Assembly: GCA_018398805.1 (NCBI GenBank)
Contig: JAGFBZ010002954.1
Span: forward strand, 1-64,000
Reading direction: 5' to 3'
DNA length: 64,000 bases
DNA from: Hirundichthys speculiger
Taxonomy: Eukaryota > Chordata > Actinopteri > Beloniformes > Exocoetidae
Below, piece by piece: positions 1-10,904 of this stretch. The position numbers and the translations under genes were made by a program. The notes below the pieces were generated by a model. That model was not told the DNA's origin, made no database searches, and saw only the letters and a list, made by a program, of their open reading frames with translations. Within the stretch, counting starts at the first letter, position 1. Each line of letters opens with the position of its first letter.

Positions 1-434
1 TAATCACTAAAACACTAAAATAATCACTAAAACGCTAAAATAATCACTAAAACGCTAAAATAATCACTAAAACACTAAAATAATCACTAAAACGCTAAAA
101 TAATCACTAAAACAAAACTAAAATAATCACTAAACACTAAAAATCACTAAAATAATCACTAAAACACTAAAATAATCACTAAAACACTAAAATAATCACT
201 AAAACACTAAAATAATCACTCACTAAAATAATCACTAAAATAATCACTAGAAAGCTAAAATAATCACTAAAATAATCACTAAAACACTAAAATAATCACT
301 AAAATACTAAAATAATCACTAAAACTAAAATAATCACTAAAACACTAAAATAATCACTAAAAAGCTAAAATAATCACTAAAACACTAAAATAATCACTAA
401 AACGCTAAAATAAACACTAAAACACTAAAATAAT
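1..434. repeat. 20-bp AT-rich minisatellite
   Basis: Tandem copies of a 20-bp unit, TAATCACTAAAACACTAAAA, with single-base variants (ACG for ACA) and partial units. The array runs off the left edge, so its true length is unknown. No coding potential. Confidence 0.95.
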
Positions 435-838
435 CCATCACTACATGTTAATTAGTTTCTTCAATGATCCTGATGAAACGATAGAAAAACAACATCTCAG
501 TTCTCCAGATTAGTTATCAGTTATCAAACATTAGAAACCGGTTGTTAAAGTTACCGTCGTGTAAAAACTTGACAGTGAGAAGCTCTAACAAGCGTTCTTG
601 TATTTATCTGTTATAACGTGAACGTTTCAGTAACATGAAGACGAAAGTTTAAACTTTAAATCCAGTTTTGTATCACATGACTGAAATAGTTAGTTAAGGT
701 TAGGGTTAGTTCCTGTTCAAACTGTTCAGCAGCTTCAGCCTGGAAACGGAGCTAAACTCTATAAAAACACCACCCAAACCACACAAGTTATCATTTAAAT
801 ATGTGTCATTATAAATGAGATGAAACAATCTTTCCATT
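435..838. other. Non-repetitive AT-rich stretch
   Basis: Single-copy looking sequence between the first array and a LINE relic. I see no open frame, splice pair or RNA gene. Part of its right end may be degraded LINE sequence continuous with the next feature, but I could not translate it. Confidence 0.4.
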
Positions 839-985
839 CTTTATATCACCGTTTACAAACCACCACAGAATTAATTCATTGATGATTTCACTGAACTACT
901 TTCAGTTGTGAGCAATGATTTAAACTGTTTGGTCATAACAGGGGACTTGAATGTTCATGTAGTTGTAACCATGACAACCAAGCAG
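839..985 (+). mobile_element. LINE endonuclease-domain relic
   Basis: Plus-strand translation gives LYITVYKPP, then after one stop FIDDFTELLSVVSNDL and CLVITGDLNVHV. This matches the YRPP ... GDFNIHV block of the apurinic endonuclease domain of fish non-LTR retrotransposons. The frame carries an in-frame stop and decays after residue GDLNVHV, so this is a dead fragment. The clade (L2/Rex1-like) is inferred. Confidence 0.7.
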
Positions 986-1096
986 AAGAACTCACATGGT
1001 TTGTGACACCGCCACAAGCATGATGTATTGAATAAATGTGTAAATGTATCGCCCTCAAAATTGAGATTCTCCGGCACCACCCTTGGTTGTAAGGGC

Positions 1097-1110
1097 TACC
1101 CAGAATGCAC
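1097..1110 (+). promoter_or_regulatory. ZNF143/THAP11-type motif
   Basis: TACCCAGAATGCAC contains CCCAGAATGC, the core of the vertebrate ZNF143/THAP11 promoter element. It lies 33 bp upstream of an ATG in good context followed by a consensus splice donor, the usual place for this motif in housekeeping promoters. Not tested beyond pattern match. Confidence 0.4.
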
Positions 1111-1142
1111 TGGGTAATTTAGCCAAGACTTCTTCGAAAAGG

Positions 1143-1170
1143 ATGGCGACAAATAAAGCTAGCTACAAAC
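1143..1170 (+). CDS. Possible 5' coding exon (MATNKASYK)
   Basis: The sequence AAGGATGGCG is a good Kozak context. The frame reads nine codons, MATNKASYK, plus one base, then meets GTAAGT, a near-perfect splice donor at 1171. A ZNF143-type site lies just upstream. I cannot identify the gene, and the downstream sequence is soon occupied by a 2-kb minisatellite, so the next exon would have to lie beyond it. It could equally be a promoter fragment without a functional gene. Confidence 0.25.
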
Positions 1171-1171
1171 G

Positions 1172-1560
1172 TAAGTATCTTCGTAGTTCTTAAAGATATA
1201 AATGTTACAAAACCATCTTACTGTCTTTCTTTGAGACGTTTTTCATGGATTAACATCGTTGTTGCGTAACATTAATTATTTTACTTGTTTGCTGCCGGAC
1301 CGGCGGTCCCGGTCGGCTTCACGTTACTTGTATACCTTGTTGTGTAGCGACGGAGGACTGAATAATGTATCCTCTATTGTGTTATTTGCTAATATTATTT
1401 AGAGAATATACAGCGCTCTTTTCAATGTTATCCCTGAGTCATTTAAGAAAATACAGAGACAACACGGCTCTGATACATTTCAGTCTGAAGACGTAACTGC
1501 ACTCCAGGGGTGTCCCATTTCTAAACCACAAGATAACCCTGATACTTACTTTGGAGGGTA
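1172..1560. other. Non-repetitive stretch
   Basis: AT-rich sequence following the possible first exon, with a short GC-rich patch near 1295-1315 (GGACCGGCGGTCCCGGTCGG, internally palindromic). If the exon call is right, this is the start of its intron. Nothing else seen. Confidence 0.35.
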
Positions 1561-3735
1561 AAAACTGAGGGTTGAGGTTGGGGGTTAAGGGCGAGGGTTT
1601 AGGGCGGGGTTGGGTTAAGGCGAGGGTTGAGGTTGAGGGGTTAAGGGCGAGGGTTGTTGAGGGTTAAGGGGGCGAGGTTGAGGTTGGGGGTTAAGGGCGA
1701 GGGTTGGGCGAGGTTGAGGTTAAGGGTTAAGGGCAAGGGTTGAGGTTGGGGTTAAGGGCGAGGGTTTAGGGTGAGGGTTAAGGGTGAGGGTTCAGGGCGA
1801 GGGTTGAGGTTGGGGGTTAAGGGCGAGGGTTGAGGGTTGAGGGTTCAGGGCGAGGGTTGAGGTTGGGGGTTAAGGGTGAGGTTGAGGGTTGAGGGTTCAG
1901 GGCGAGGGTTTGAGGTTGGGGGAGGGCGAGGGTTGAGGTTGAGGGTTAAGGGCGAGGGTTCAGGGCGAGGGTTGAGGTTGAGGGTTAAGGGCGAGGGTTC
2001 AGGGCGAGGGTTGAGGTTGGGGGTTAAGGGCGAGGGTTGAGGTAGGGGGTTAAGGGTGAGGGTTCAGGGCGAGGGTTCAGGGCGAGGGTTGAGGTTGGGG
2101 GTTAAGGGCGAGGGTTGAGGTTGAGGGTTCAGGGCGAGGGTTGAGGTTGAGGGTTAAGGGCGAGGGTTCAGGGCGAGGGTTGAGGTTGGGGGTTAAGGGC
2201 GAGGGTTGAGGTTGGGGGTTAAGGGCGAGGGTTCAGGGCGAGGGTTGAGGTTGGGGGTTAAGGGTGAGGGTTGAGGTTGAGGGTTAAGGGCGAGGGTTGA
2301 GGTTGGGGGTTAAGGGCGAGGGTTTAGGGCGAGGGTTGAGGTTGAGGGTTAAGGGTGAGGGTTCAGGGCGAGGGTTGAGGTTGGGGGTTAAGGGCGAGGG
2401 TTGAGGTTGAGGGTTAAGGGCGAGGGTTGAGGTTGGGGGGCAGGGTTAGGGAGGGGGTTGAGGTTAAGGGCGAGGGTTGAGGTTGAGGTTAAGGGGGTTA
2501 GGGCGAGGGTTCAGGGCGAGGGTGAGGTTGGGCGGGGGGGTTAAGGGCGAGGGTTTGAGGTTGAGGGTTAAGGGCGAGGGTTGAGGTTGGGGGTTAAGGG
2601 CGAGGGTTTAGGGCGGAGGGGTTGAGGGTTGGGCAGAGGTTGGGGGGGTTGAGGGGCGAGGGTTGAGGTTGAGGGGGGTTGAAGGGCGAGGGTTTGGGTG
2701 GGTTGAGGTTGGGGGTTAGGGCGAGGGTTGAGGGTTGAGGTTGAGGGTTTAGGGCGAGGGTTAGGGTTAGGTTTAAGGGTGAGGGTTCAGGGCGAGGGTT
2801 GAGTTGGGGGGTTAAGGGCGAGGGTTGAGGTTGAGGGTTAGGCGAGGGTTTGGGCGAGGTTGAGGTTGGGGGTTAGGGTGGCGAGGGTTGAGGTTGGGTT
2901 AGGGGGCGAGGGTTGAGGTTGAGGGTTAAGGGGGTTAAGGGCGAGGGTTGAGGGAGGGGTTGGGCGAGGGTTGAGGTTGGGGTTAAGGGCGAGGGTTCAG
3001 GGCGAGGGAGGTTGGGGGTTAAGGGGAAGGGTTAGGTGCGAGGGTTGAGGGTTGGGGTTAGGGCGAGGGTTCAGGGCGAGGGTTGAGGTTGAGGGGGGGT
3101 TAAGGGCGAGGGTTGAGGTTGAGGGTTAAGGGCGAGGGTTGAGGTTGGGCGAGGTTGAGGTTGGGTTGAGGTTGAGGGCGAGGGTTGAGGTTGAGGGGGG
3201 GTTGGGGGTTAGTTGAGGGGAGGGTTTGAGGTTTGGGGAGGTTGAGGGTGAGGGCTAAGGGCGAGGGGTTGAGGTTGGGGGGTAAGGGCGAGGGTTGAGG
3301 TTGAGGGTTAGGGTTTAGGGCGAGGGTTGAGGTTGGGGAGGGTTAAGGGCGAGGGTTCAGGCGGGTTAGGGTGAGGGTTTGAGGTTGGGGGTTAAGGGAG
3401 GGTTGAGGGTTGGGGGGTTAAGGGGGGGTTGAGGTTGAGGGGTTAAGGTTTCAGGGCGAGGGTTGGGTTGGGAGGCGAGGGTTGAGGTTTGGGGGTTTTA
3501 GGGTGAGGTTGAGGTTGAGGGTTAAGGTTGGGGTTAGGGCGAGGGTTCAGGGCGAGGGTTGAGGTTGAGAGGGTTGAGGGAGGGTTAGGGTTAAGGGGGT
3601 AGGGCGAGGTTTAGAGGGTTGTCGAGGGTTTTCGAGTTTCCTGGGTTTGGGGAGGGTGAGGTTTTGGTTGTTTAAGGGTTAGGGTTGAGTTAGGTTTAAG
3701 GTTGAGGGTTAAGGTTCAGAGGTTGAGGTCTTGAG
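1561..3735 (+). repeat. G-rich telomere-like minisatellite, about 25-26 bp
   Basis: Units of the form GGGTTAAGGGCGA followed by GGGTTGAGGTTG, repeated for 2.2 kb, with GGGTTCAGGGCGA variants. Units are regular to about 2,400 and increasingly broken by small deletions from 2,450 to the end. The plus strand is rich in GGG runs and poor in C, so G-quadruplex formation is plausible. It resembles TTAGGG but is not a true telomere. Confidence 0.93.
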
Positions 3736-3744
3736 GTTTAGCTT

Positions 3745-4165
3745 GCCCTTTTTTCTCTGTGCTGCTGTTGTCCTGTGTCCTTAGTGCTGTCCTGTGGTCT
3801 GTTAGCTGTTGTCCTGTGTCTCTTAGCTGTTGTACTGTGTCTCTGCTAGCTGCTGTCCTGTGTCTCTTAGCTGCTTCCTGTGTCCCTCTGTGTCCTGTGT
3901 CTCTGGTGCTGCTGTCCTGTCTCTTAGCTGCTGTCTTTAGTGCTGTCCTGTGTCTCTTAGCTGTGTTGTGTCTCTTACTGTTGTCTGTGTCTTAGCTAGT
4001 GTCTCTAGCTGCTGTCCTGGTGTTCTTACTGTTGTAGCTGGTCTCTCTTAGCTGCTGTGTCCTGTTGTGTTCTCTTAGCTGTTGTGTCCGCTGTTGTCCT
4101 TAGCTGTTGTCCTGTGTCTCGCTGTCCTCTCTTAGCTGCTCTCCTGTTCTCTTAGCTGGGTCTGG
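3745..4165 (+). repeat. Degenerate CTGTCCTGTGTCTCTTAG repeat
   Basis: About twenty imperfect copies of a unit around 21 bp, built from GCTGTCCTGTGTCTCTTA with many deletions. It abuts the G-rich array directly. The short Cys/Leu/Ser-rich open frame from 3759 is a by-product of the repeat. Confidence 0.85.
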
Positions 4166-4242
4166 GTGCTTGTGTTGATGTGGTGTCTTTTGGGGGGCCA
4201 ACCGGGTCAGGGACCCTCTGGTTCTGCTCTTGCCCATCTTAT

Positions 4243-4261
4243 GGGGGGGGGGGGGGGGGGG
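4243..4261 (+). repeat. Poly(G) tract
   Basis: Nineteen consecutive G residues after a short unique segment. Length is likely to be unstable, both biologically and in sequencing. Confidence 0.95.
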
Positions 4262-4400
4262 CTCAGGTGGGTTTGGGGTAGTATATTTGAAGTAATTTAG
4301 TGGTACTGTAGTATGTCTGTAGTGTTATCAGTTGTGTGCAGTTAGATGTCATGTCTATCTGGATATGAAATTACAACTTACTTATTACAACATGTTAAAG

Positions 4401-4434
<34 letters not shown>
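4401..4434. repeat. (GA)n microsatellite
   Basis: About sixteen GA dinucleotides in a uniform run. Confidence 0.95.
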
Positions 4435-4436
<2 letters not shown>

Positions 4437-5284
4437 TAGGTAAGAGTTTATACAGTAAAGGTGCTTTATACAGTAAAGATATACAGGAAGATGAGAGAGC
4501 AGTTATCTCTGTAGATAAATGACACATCCATGGACAACTGTTATAATAATAGTGTTATATAATGATAGAATTGTATAAACAGTTGTAGAAATGACAGGTC
4601 ATTGCAGGAAGTGTTGGTGTGAAAAGGAAGTGACTGAGTGAATTTACTGTAATTGGCTGCAGAGCAGTAACCTGGAAGTGTGACAGTGGAAAGATCAGAG
4701 GAGGATCTATCTGATCTATCTATCTGATCTATCTATCTGATGAGGGCTCGTCTGGGAGCATCTATCCTGTCACCTTCCTGGTTCCCTCTGCTGTGGTAAC
4801 AGGAGACCAAGGCTGCTTCAGAGGAAAAGCTGGAGGCATGTCGGAGCTTGAAAAGTCTCTGAGAGCAGCTAACTGTTTTAATGGAGGCTAACCGTTCAAC
4901 CTCAGCGGAGCTTTGAGGCGTCCTATGACCTGACCTTGACCCGACTAAAGAGCCCTGACAACCAGAACTGGAATGGACCAGTACCAGCAGGTCCAGGCTC
5001 TTCTGGGGCCCCGGGGAAGATCCTGTTACTGGACTGGTCCAGTCCAGCGTGATGGTCAGACCTCAAACCAGGCTGGAAATAAGGGACCTGAAGTTTGATT
5101 TCAAGTTGATGGAAATAAACCCAGCTAGCTAGCATTAGCATGACACCATTCCAGAGCTGTGTGAGGTTCAAAACAGACTGCCAGTGGGGAAAGAGGAGCG
5201 ACACTCAGATGAGGAAAACAGCCTCAGTGGTTCAGAAATGCTGAATTCACGGAATCAAGAAATTACGAGAAAAACAATCAAATT
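4435..5284. other. Unique sequence without a recognised gene
   Basis: Contains a short TCTATCTGA repeat at about 4706-4741. A 93-residue minus-strand open frame at 4923-5204 has no recognisable domain and no splice or promoter support, and I do not call it a gene. Confidence 0.4.
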
Positions 5285-6340
5285 CAAAAATTTGTTCATC
5301 ACAATTTGAGTTTTCTTCACACTAACCACTAACCATTAACCATTAACATTAACCCCTAACCACCAACCATTAACCCCTATCCAATAACCAATAACCCCTA
5401 ACCATTAACCAACCCCCCAACCCCTAACCCCTTAAACCCCGAACCAACCCTAACCAGAAACCAATAACCAAAACCACCAACCAAACCACCAACCACCCCC
5501 ACCATTACCACCTTTAACCCCAACCAACCCCATAACCAAACCAATAACCTCTTAACCACTAACCATTAACCCTAATAACCCTATCCAATAACCCCTAACC
5601 ATTAACCCCTAACCAATAACCATTAACCCCTAACCAATAACCCCTATCCAATAAACCCTAACCATTAACCTCTAACCAATAACCATTAACCCCTAACCAA
5701 TAACCACTTACCATTAACCCCTAACCATTAACCCTTAACCAATAACCATTAACCACCAACCATTAACCCCTATCCAATAACCATTAACCACCAACCATAA
5801 ACCCCTATCCAATAACCACTAACCATTAACCTCTAACCATTAACCCCTGACCATTAACCCCTATCCAATAACCCCTTACCATTAACCCCTAACCAATAAC
5901 CATTAACCCCTAACCAATAATCACTTACCATTAACCCCTAACCATGAACTCCTAACCAATAACCATTAACCCCTAACCAATAACCATTAACCACTAACCA
6001 TTAACCCCTATCCAATAACCACTAACCATTAACCCCTAACCAATAACCCCTAACTAATAACCACTAACCATTAACCTCTTACCACTAACCACTAACCATT
6101 ATCCATTAACCCCTACCAATAACCACTAACCATTAACCACTAACCATTAACCCCTAACCAATAAGCACTAACCACTAACCCCTACCAATAACCACTAACC
6201 ATTAACCACTAACCAATAACCCCTTACCACTAACCATTAACCACTAACCATTAACCCCTAACCAATAACCCCTTACCACTAACCAATAACCACTAACCAA
6301 TAACCCCTTACCACTAACCAATAATCACTAACCACTAATC
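5285..6340. repeat. C-rich telomere-like minisatellite (ACCATTAACCCCTAACCAATA family)
   Basis: About 1 kb of TAACCA/TAACCC-based units, mostly ACCATTAACC followed by CCTAACCAATA and variants with ACTAACC. The minus strand is the G-rich one (GGTTAATGG, GGGGTTA), the opposite orientation to the G-rich array at 1,561-3,735. Confidence 0.92.
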
Positions 6341-6604
6341 CAGCTGCTGAACCTGCACACAAACTGCCAAGTTTGTAATGTTAAAAAATATACTTCTGTT
6401 TTATTTTATACTAGAAATTTGTAATTAAACAGTCAGTATTTTATGATGAAAGGTTGAACTATTGCGCTTAAAAAGTCAGAATTTGAAAAATATCGTTTTA
6501 CAAACAAAAAGTCTTAATTTAATGCTAACAAGCTGTGATTTAGTCAAATGGGTGATTTCACGAGGAAGTTGAAATAAAATGTAGCAGTTTGATGTGAAAG
6601 TAGA

Positions 6605-6800
6605 ACATTTAAATGCTGGACACAGCTGGGAACACCAGGAACCAGCTGGGAACATCAAGAAACAGCTAGGAACTGTTGAAAACATCTGGAAACAGCTGGG
6701 AACACCAGGAAACAGCTGGAAACATCAGGAAACACCTGGAAAGGGCTAGGAAACAGCTGGAAACAGCTGCAAACACCAGGACACCGCTGGGAACATGTCA
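6605..6800. repeat. 10-bp AAACAGCTGG repeat, copy 1
   Basis: Ten-base units AAACAGCTGG, AAACATCAGG, AAACACCAGG and variants. The same family reappears at 7,938-8,145, so the 29-bp array between them may have expanded inside an older 10-bp array. CAGCTG is an E-box. Confidence 0.85.
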
Positions 6801-7850
6801 TGAGGGAGTCAAGGTAACGAGGGGCAGGTGGAGGGAGTCAAGGTAACGAGGGGCAGGTGGAGGGAGTCAAGGTAACGAGAGGCAGGTGGAGGGAGTCAAG
6901 GTAACGAGGGGCCGGTGGAGGGAGTCAAGGTAACGAGAGGCAGGTGGAGGGAGTCAAGGTAACGAGGGGCCGGTGGAGGGAGTCAAGGTAACGAGGGGCC
7001 GGTGGAGGGAGTCAAGGTAACGAGAGGCAGGTGGAGGGAGTCAAGGTAACGAGGGGCAGGTGGAGGGAGTCAAGGTAACGAGGGGCAGGTGGAGGGAGTC
7101 AAGGTAACGAGGGGCCGAGGTGAGGTGGAGGGGCAGTGGCGGAGTCAGGTACGAGGGGGACCGGGGAGGTCAAGGTGGGGCAGGGAGTCAAGGGTTAAGT
7201 CGAGGGGCAGGTGGGGGAGGGAGTCAAGGTAACGAGGGGCAGGGTCAAGGAAGGTCGGGGAGGGAGTAGGGAGGTAACGAGGGGCCGGTGGAGGGAGTCA
7301 AGGTAGGGGCAGGTAAGGTCAAGGTAACGAGGGGCAGGTGGAGGGAGTCAAGGTAACGAGAGGCCGGTGGAGGGAGTCAAGGTAACGAGAGGCAGGTGGA
7401 GGGAGTCAGGTAACGAGGGGCCGGTGGGGAGGGAGTCAAAGGTAACGAGGGGCAGGTGGAGGGAGGTTAGGGAGGCGGCAAGGTAACGAGAGGGAGGTGG
7501 AGGGAGTCAAGGTAAAGAGGCGGTGGAGGGAGTCAAGGTAACGGGCTGGTAGTCAAGGTAACGAGGGGCAGTGGAGGGGGTCAAGAGGGGCAGGTGGAGG
7601 GAGTCAAGGTAACGCGGGGCAGGTGGAGGGAGTCAAGGTAACGAGGTGGAGGGATCAAGGTACGAGGGGGGTGGAGGGAGTCAGGTAGAGAGGGAAGAGG
7701 GGCAGGTGGAGGGATCAAGGTAAGAGGGCAGGTGAGAGGGAGTCAAGGTGCGAGGGGCAGGTAACGGAGGGAGTCAAGGTAAGATGGGGAAAGGGGGGAG
7801 TGGAGGGTGGAGGGAGGTCAAGGTAACGAGAGGGGAGGGACAATGTAGAC
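6801..7850 (+). repeat. 29-bp purine-rich minisatellite
   Basis: Unit GTCAAGGTAACGAGGGGCAG followed by GTGGAGGGA, exactly 29 bp apart in the first ten copies. From about 7,110 the copies are scrambled by many small deletions and partial duplications. Confidence 0.93.
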
Positions 7851-7937
7851 AAGACAGACCTTCAAAGTAAAACAGGAACCACTAAAGACAGGGAGAGACG
7901 CCAACTAGACAGACACACACAGGGCTGCCATGGTAAC

Positions 7938-8145
7938 CAGGCCATGACAGAACAGCTGCAAACACCAGGAAACATCTGGAAACAGCTGGAAAAGGCTAGG
8001 AAACCGTTGGAAACATCTGGTAACACCAGGAAACAACTGGAGACAGCTGGGAACAGCTGGAAAAGTCTAGGAAACATCTGGGAACAGCTGGAAAAGGCTA
8101 GGAAACAGTTGGAAACAGCTGGGAACATCTGGGAACTGTTGGAAA
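7938..8145. repeat. 10-bp AAACAGCTGG repeat, copy 2
   Basis: Same 10-bp family as at 6,605-6,800 (AAACATCTGG, AAACAGCTGG, AAACACCAGG). Both strands are open because the unit lacks stops, which explains the short open frames here. Confidence 0.85.
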
Positions 8146-8494
8146 CAGGCGGGATCTCCTTCATTTCTGGACTGTTTTCTTTTTCCTTTGGTTCTTGCCG
8201 AGTTCCTGCTGCTAACAACGGAACCATGGACGTTCTTGGTATTACCCAGTTCTTTTCTTTTTTTACTTTAGTTTTGTGAAATAAATAAGTTTGTCTGCGG
8301 CAGCATTTGTCCAACAGTGGGATCTACTGGGATCAGAGGACTTCTGTCATGTTTTCATGCAGCAGAAAAACCAGGATAAAGACTTTTCCACATGGCTGAA
8401 TACCAGGATGAGGACTCCATCCAATGAAATCGCCTCGTTGAGCAGCAACTGTAAACGTGAATGTGCTGACCGACGGTGGACGGACTAAACAAAC

Positions 8495-8686
8495 CTCCAC
8501 GGCTTCTGTCGGATCATCGTCCGGCACGTACGACCTGGAGCCGGTCCAGACCTGAAACACTGCCTCTCTGTGGAACACCACCACCTTCTTCTTCTCCGCT
8601 CCGCTGACACGTGACCGGGTTGTCACGGTGACGGCCCTCACAGCAGCGCTGGGAAACATTTCAGTCCTCTTCAGAGGCCTCTCATC
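8495..8686 (-). CDS. Candidate internal exon, unidentified gene
   Basis: On the minus strand a pyrimidine-containing acceptor, TTTTTCAG, is followed by 64 uninterrupted codons starting DERPLKRTEMF and ending near DDDPTEAVE, then a GAG|GTTTGT donor. Length is 192 nt, phase 0 at both ends. The peptide has a balanced composition (VTVTTRSRV, KKKVVVFHREAVFQVWTG) unlike the repeat-derived frames around it. I do not recognise the family. No partner exons were found, so it may be an orphaned or misread exon. Confidence 0.35.
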
Positions 8687-9198
8687 CTGAAAAATCTGCA
8701 AGAGCTCTAATAGCACTGCTGATGTCTTTCCCTTTTGGCATTGTGATAAGACACCTGCTTTTATAGAGTTCAGCTGATGATCGATTCATCAAGAAATCAG
8801 CAGCAGCTTTTTAAATCGTCTGGAAGCAGTTAGGAGGTATTGAGATTGTCCACTTATTATTAGTAGCAGTGGTATTAGTTTTATTATTATAATTATTATT
8901 AATATTATTATTATCATGATTATTGCTGTTTTCTTTTTGGCATCATTCTCTAACAGGGCCAGATAAAGCTGCATGCTGCTGTTCGTCTCAGGTTTATTCT
9001 CCTGTCACTCAGACCCTCCTCCTCAGGTGAGGTGCATGCTGGGATGTGCTTGTTGCGTGCAGAAAGGCTAAAAAGGAAACTTAAAAACATTCCAGAGACT
9101 TTCCGTGAGTCTGTGTGGTCGAAGCCTGAGGAGAAATGAGGAAATCTGGAGTCGTCACGCGATGAGGAGAAGTTCTGTTGTGGAACCAGGATCTTCAC
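8687..9198. other. Unique sequence with an ATT-rich run
   Basis: Contains an (ATT)n-like low-complexity run at about 8,856-8,925. On the minus strand near 8,733 a short frame reads MPKGKDISSAIRAL before a stop, reminiscent of the N-terminus of Tc1 transposases but too short to call. Nothing else seen. Confidence 0.35.
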
Positions 9199-9934
9199 GT
9201 CTATTCAATCCAACTTTATTTGTATGGCATCTGTTACAACACAAATAATCTCCAGGTCATGACCCCTGAACAACTATTATTCACTCGAGTAAAATGATTA
9301 AATCACAATTTAAAGAAAATGTTCTCAGGTTCCTGCTCTGAAGTAAAGTTAATAGATGATCTAATCAACTATAAATATAATGAACACGTGAGATTCCAGC
9401 AGAAGTATCAGTTCTGAGAACCTCCTAGAACATCACAACTACTTTATTGGACCAAGAATCAAGTCAATTTGTAGAAACTGAAACTGTTACTGTACATTTG
9501 GAAAATAAATCGCTAGTTGATGCTAACTTCTACTCATATTTACACTAAATTAATTAAGCTCGTTGTTCCTCACTAAAACTGACTTCTGCAATAATATTAC
9601 CATGCTAGGTGTTGCTAATGTATGCTCAGAGTCATGCTGAGGTTGAAATGCTAGCCGAGGCTAGCTGAGGGAGGCTAACACGGGAGAGACGCGATCTCGC
9701 TAACGGATTCCTGTCAGCACCCTCGCTGCTGCGTTCTGGATCAGTTGAAGGCTATTCAGCTAGCTTTTCAGACATCCTGCTAACAACGCATTAACAATAA
9801 TCCAGTCTAGAACTAACAAACGCGTGGATTAGTTTTTCAGCATCACCCTGGGAGAGGATGCTCCTGATCTGGAGATTTACAGAGATGATAAAAGGCTGTC
9901 CATGTTTAAACCACATATCCTGATCAGTTGGACT
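9199..9934 (-). mobile_element. L2-like LINE relic, C-terminal and 3' part
   Basis: Reading the minus strand, the frame gives ILSQGDAEKLIHAFVSSRLDYC followed, after a stop, by a block near LNSLQLIQNAAARVLT, the conserved post-RT region of fish L2-type LINEs. The 3' end, near 9,199-9,240, is the familiar reverse of the ATACAAATAAAGTTGGATTG tail. Several stops and frameshifts make it non-functional. It continues from the RT part at 10,905-11,345 across a MITE-like insertion. Confidence 0.8.
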
Positions 9935-10167
9935 GGAGGACAACAGAAAATCACACGATACTACAAAAAACAGAGATTTTAAAATACAAGAAAAATGCAA
10001 GAAAACAAAAAAATCCAATCTTTGCAAAGAAACACTGAAACTTTCAAGACAATTCAAAGATTTTTAACTTTTACAAACTCAAATATGGAGAAAACTGAAA
10101 AAGTTACATGTTAAAAATGAGCAAATTCCAAGAAAATTCCCCTTTTTCACAGCTGTGCTGGAAGCCA

Positions 10168-10890
10168 GCGTAAACCCAGTAATTAAATAATTCCGAATTA
10201 AACTATTTTCCTTCGAGTTTACATGGAAATAGTAATTCTGAATTGAAGGTTTACATGGAAAACACGTTTGTTCGGCTTTATCCAACTCCGCTTTAGGTCT
10301 GGGGGTTGGGAAGGGTTCTGATTGGATGGGGGGGGGGGGCGGACGTCTTTACATCTACCGGAAGAAAACAAACTTAGCTAACAACTCGGTTAGCAACAAC
10401 ATTTCACTTATTTTTGACCTGGGTGGCGTCTCTATCTGTGAAACCTCCTTCATTTAACCTGGCCGCTTTGAAAACTCCTCACAATTTTTATGTTTCCTGC
10501 CATCTGTTCTTTTAATTATTTCCAGTTCCTCCAAGCTATTTATTAAATAAATCGTCTCTGCTCTTGAACACCGTTTACTGCGTGCCGCCATTTTAAAACT
10601 TTGTTTTAAAAACAAGCCCAGCGCGGAATATAAGCGTCATCGCGACAGACGGGCAAGAGAACTAGCATGCGCAGAAAGACGGGAATTAATTTAAACAGGA
10701 ATGAGTGTTTACATGACCACGGAATTATTTTATTTGGAATTAAAATCAGATAAACCAGCCACTTACTTCGGAATTAAGTTTAAGTCGGAATTGACATTTT
10801 CATTCGGTATTAGGTGTTTACATGGTAACTTTTATTCGGCTTTAACTTTAATTCTGAATTAAAGAGGAATCAAACGTCCCATGTAAACGC
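10168..10890. mobile_element. MITE-like DNA transposon inside the LINE
   Basis: A 720-bp non-coding block with repeated GTTTACATGG motifs in both orientations (about 10,220, 10,250, 10,710, 10,825). Its ends are similar in inverted orientation: GCGTAAACC on the left and the reverse of ATGTAAACGC on the right, each followed inside by TTCCGAATTAAA-like sequence. It separates two collinear parts of a LINE, so it inserted after the LINE. The superfamily is uncertain. Confidence 0.5.
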
Positions 10891-10904
10891 ACTGACTGTC
10901 ATGA

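Noticed and set aside
1561..3735. True telomere
   Set aside because: The unit is a degenerate 25-26-bp sequence with few exact TTAGGG copies, and it lies inside unique sequence on both sides.
4923..5204. 93-codon minus-strand open frame
   Set aside because: No recognised domain, no splice or promoter signals; length compatible with chance.
7850..8310. LTR-retrotransposon (solo LTR) suggested by AAATAAATAAGTTTG and flanking ACAGACACACACAGGGCTGC
   Set aside because: I could not find matching ends, a primer-binding site or a target duplication; the segment is mostly a 10-bp repeat.
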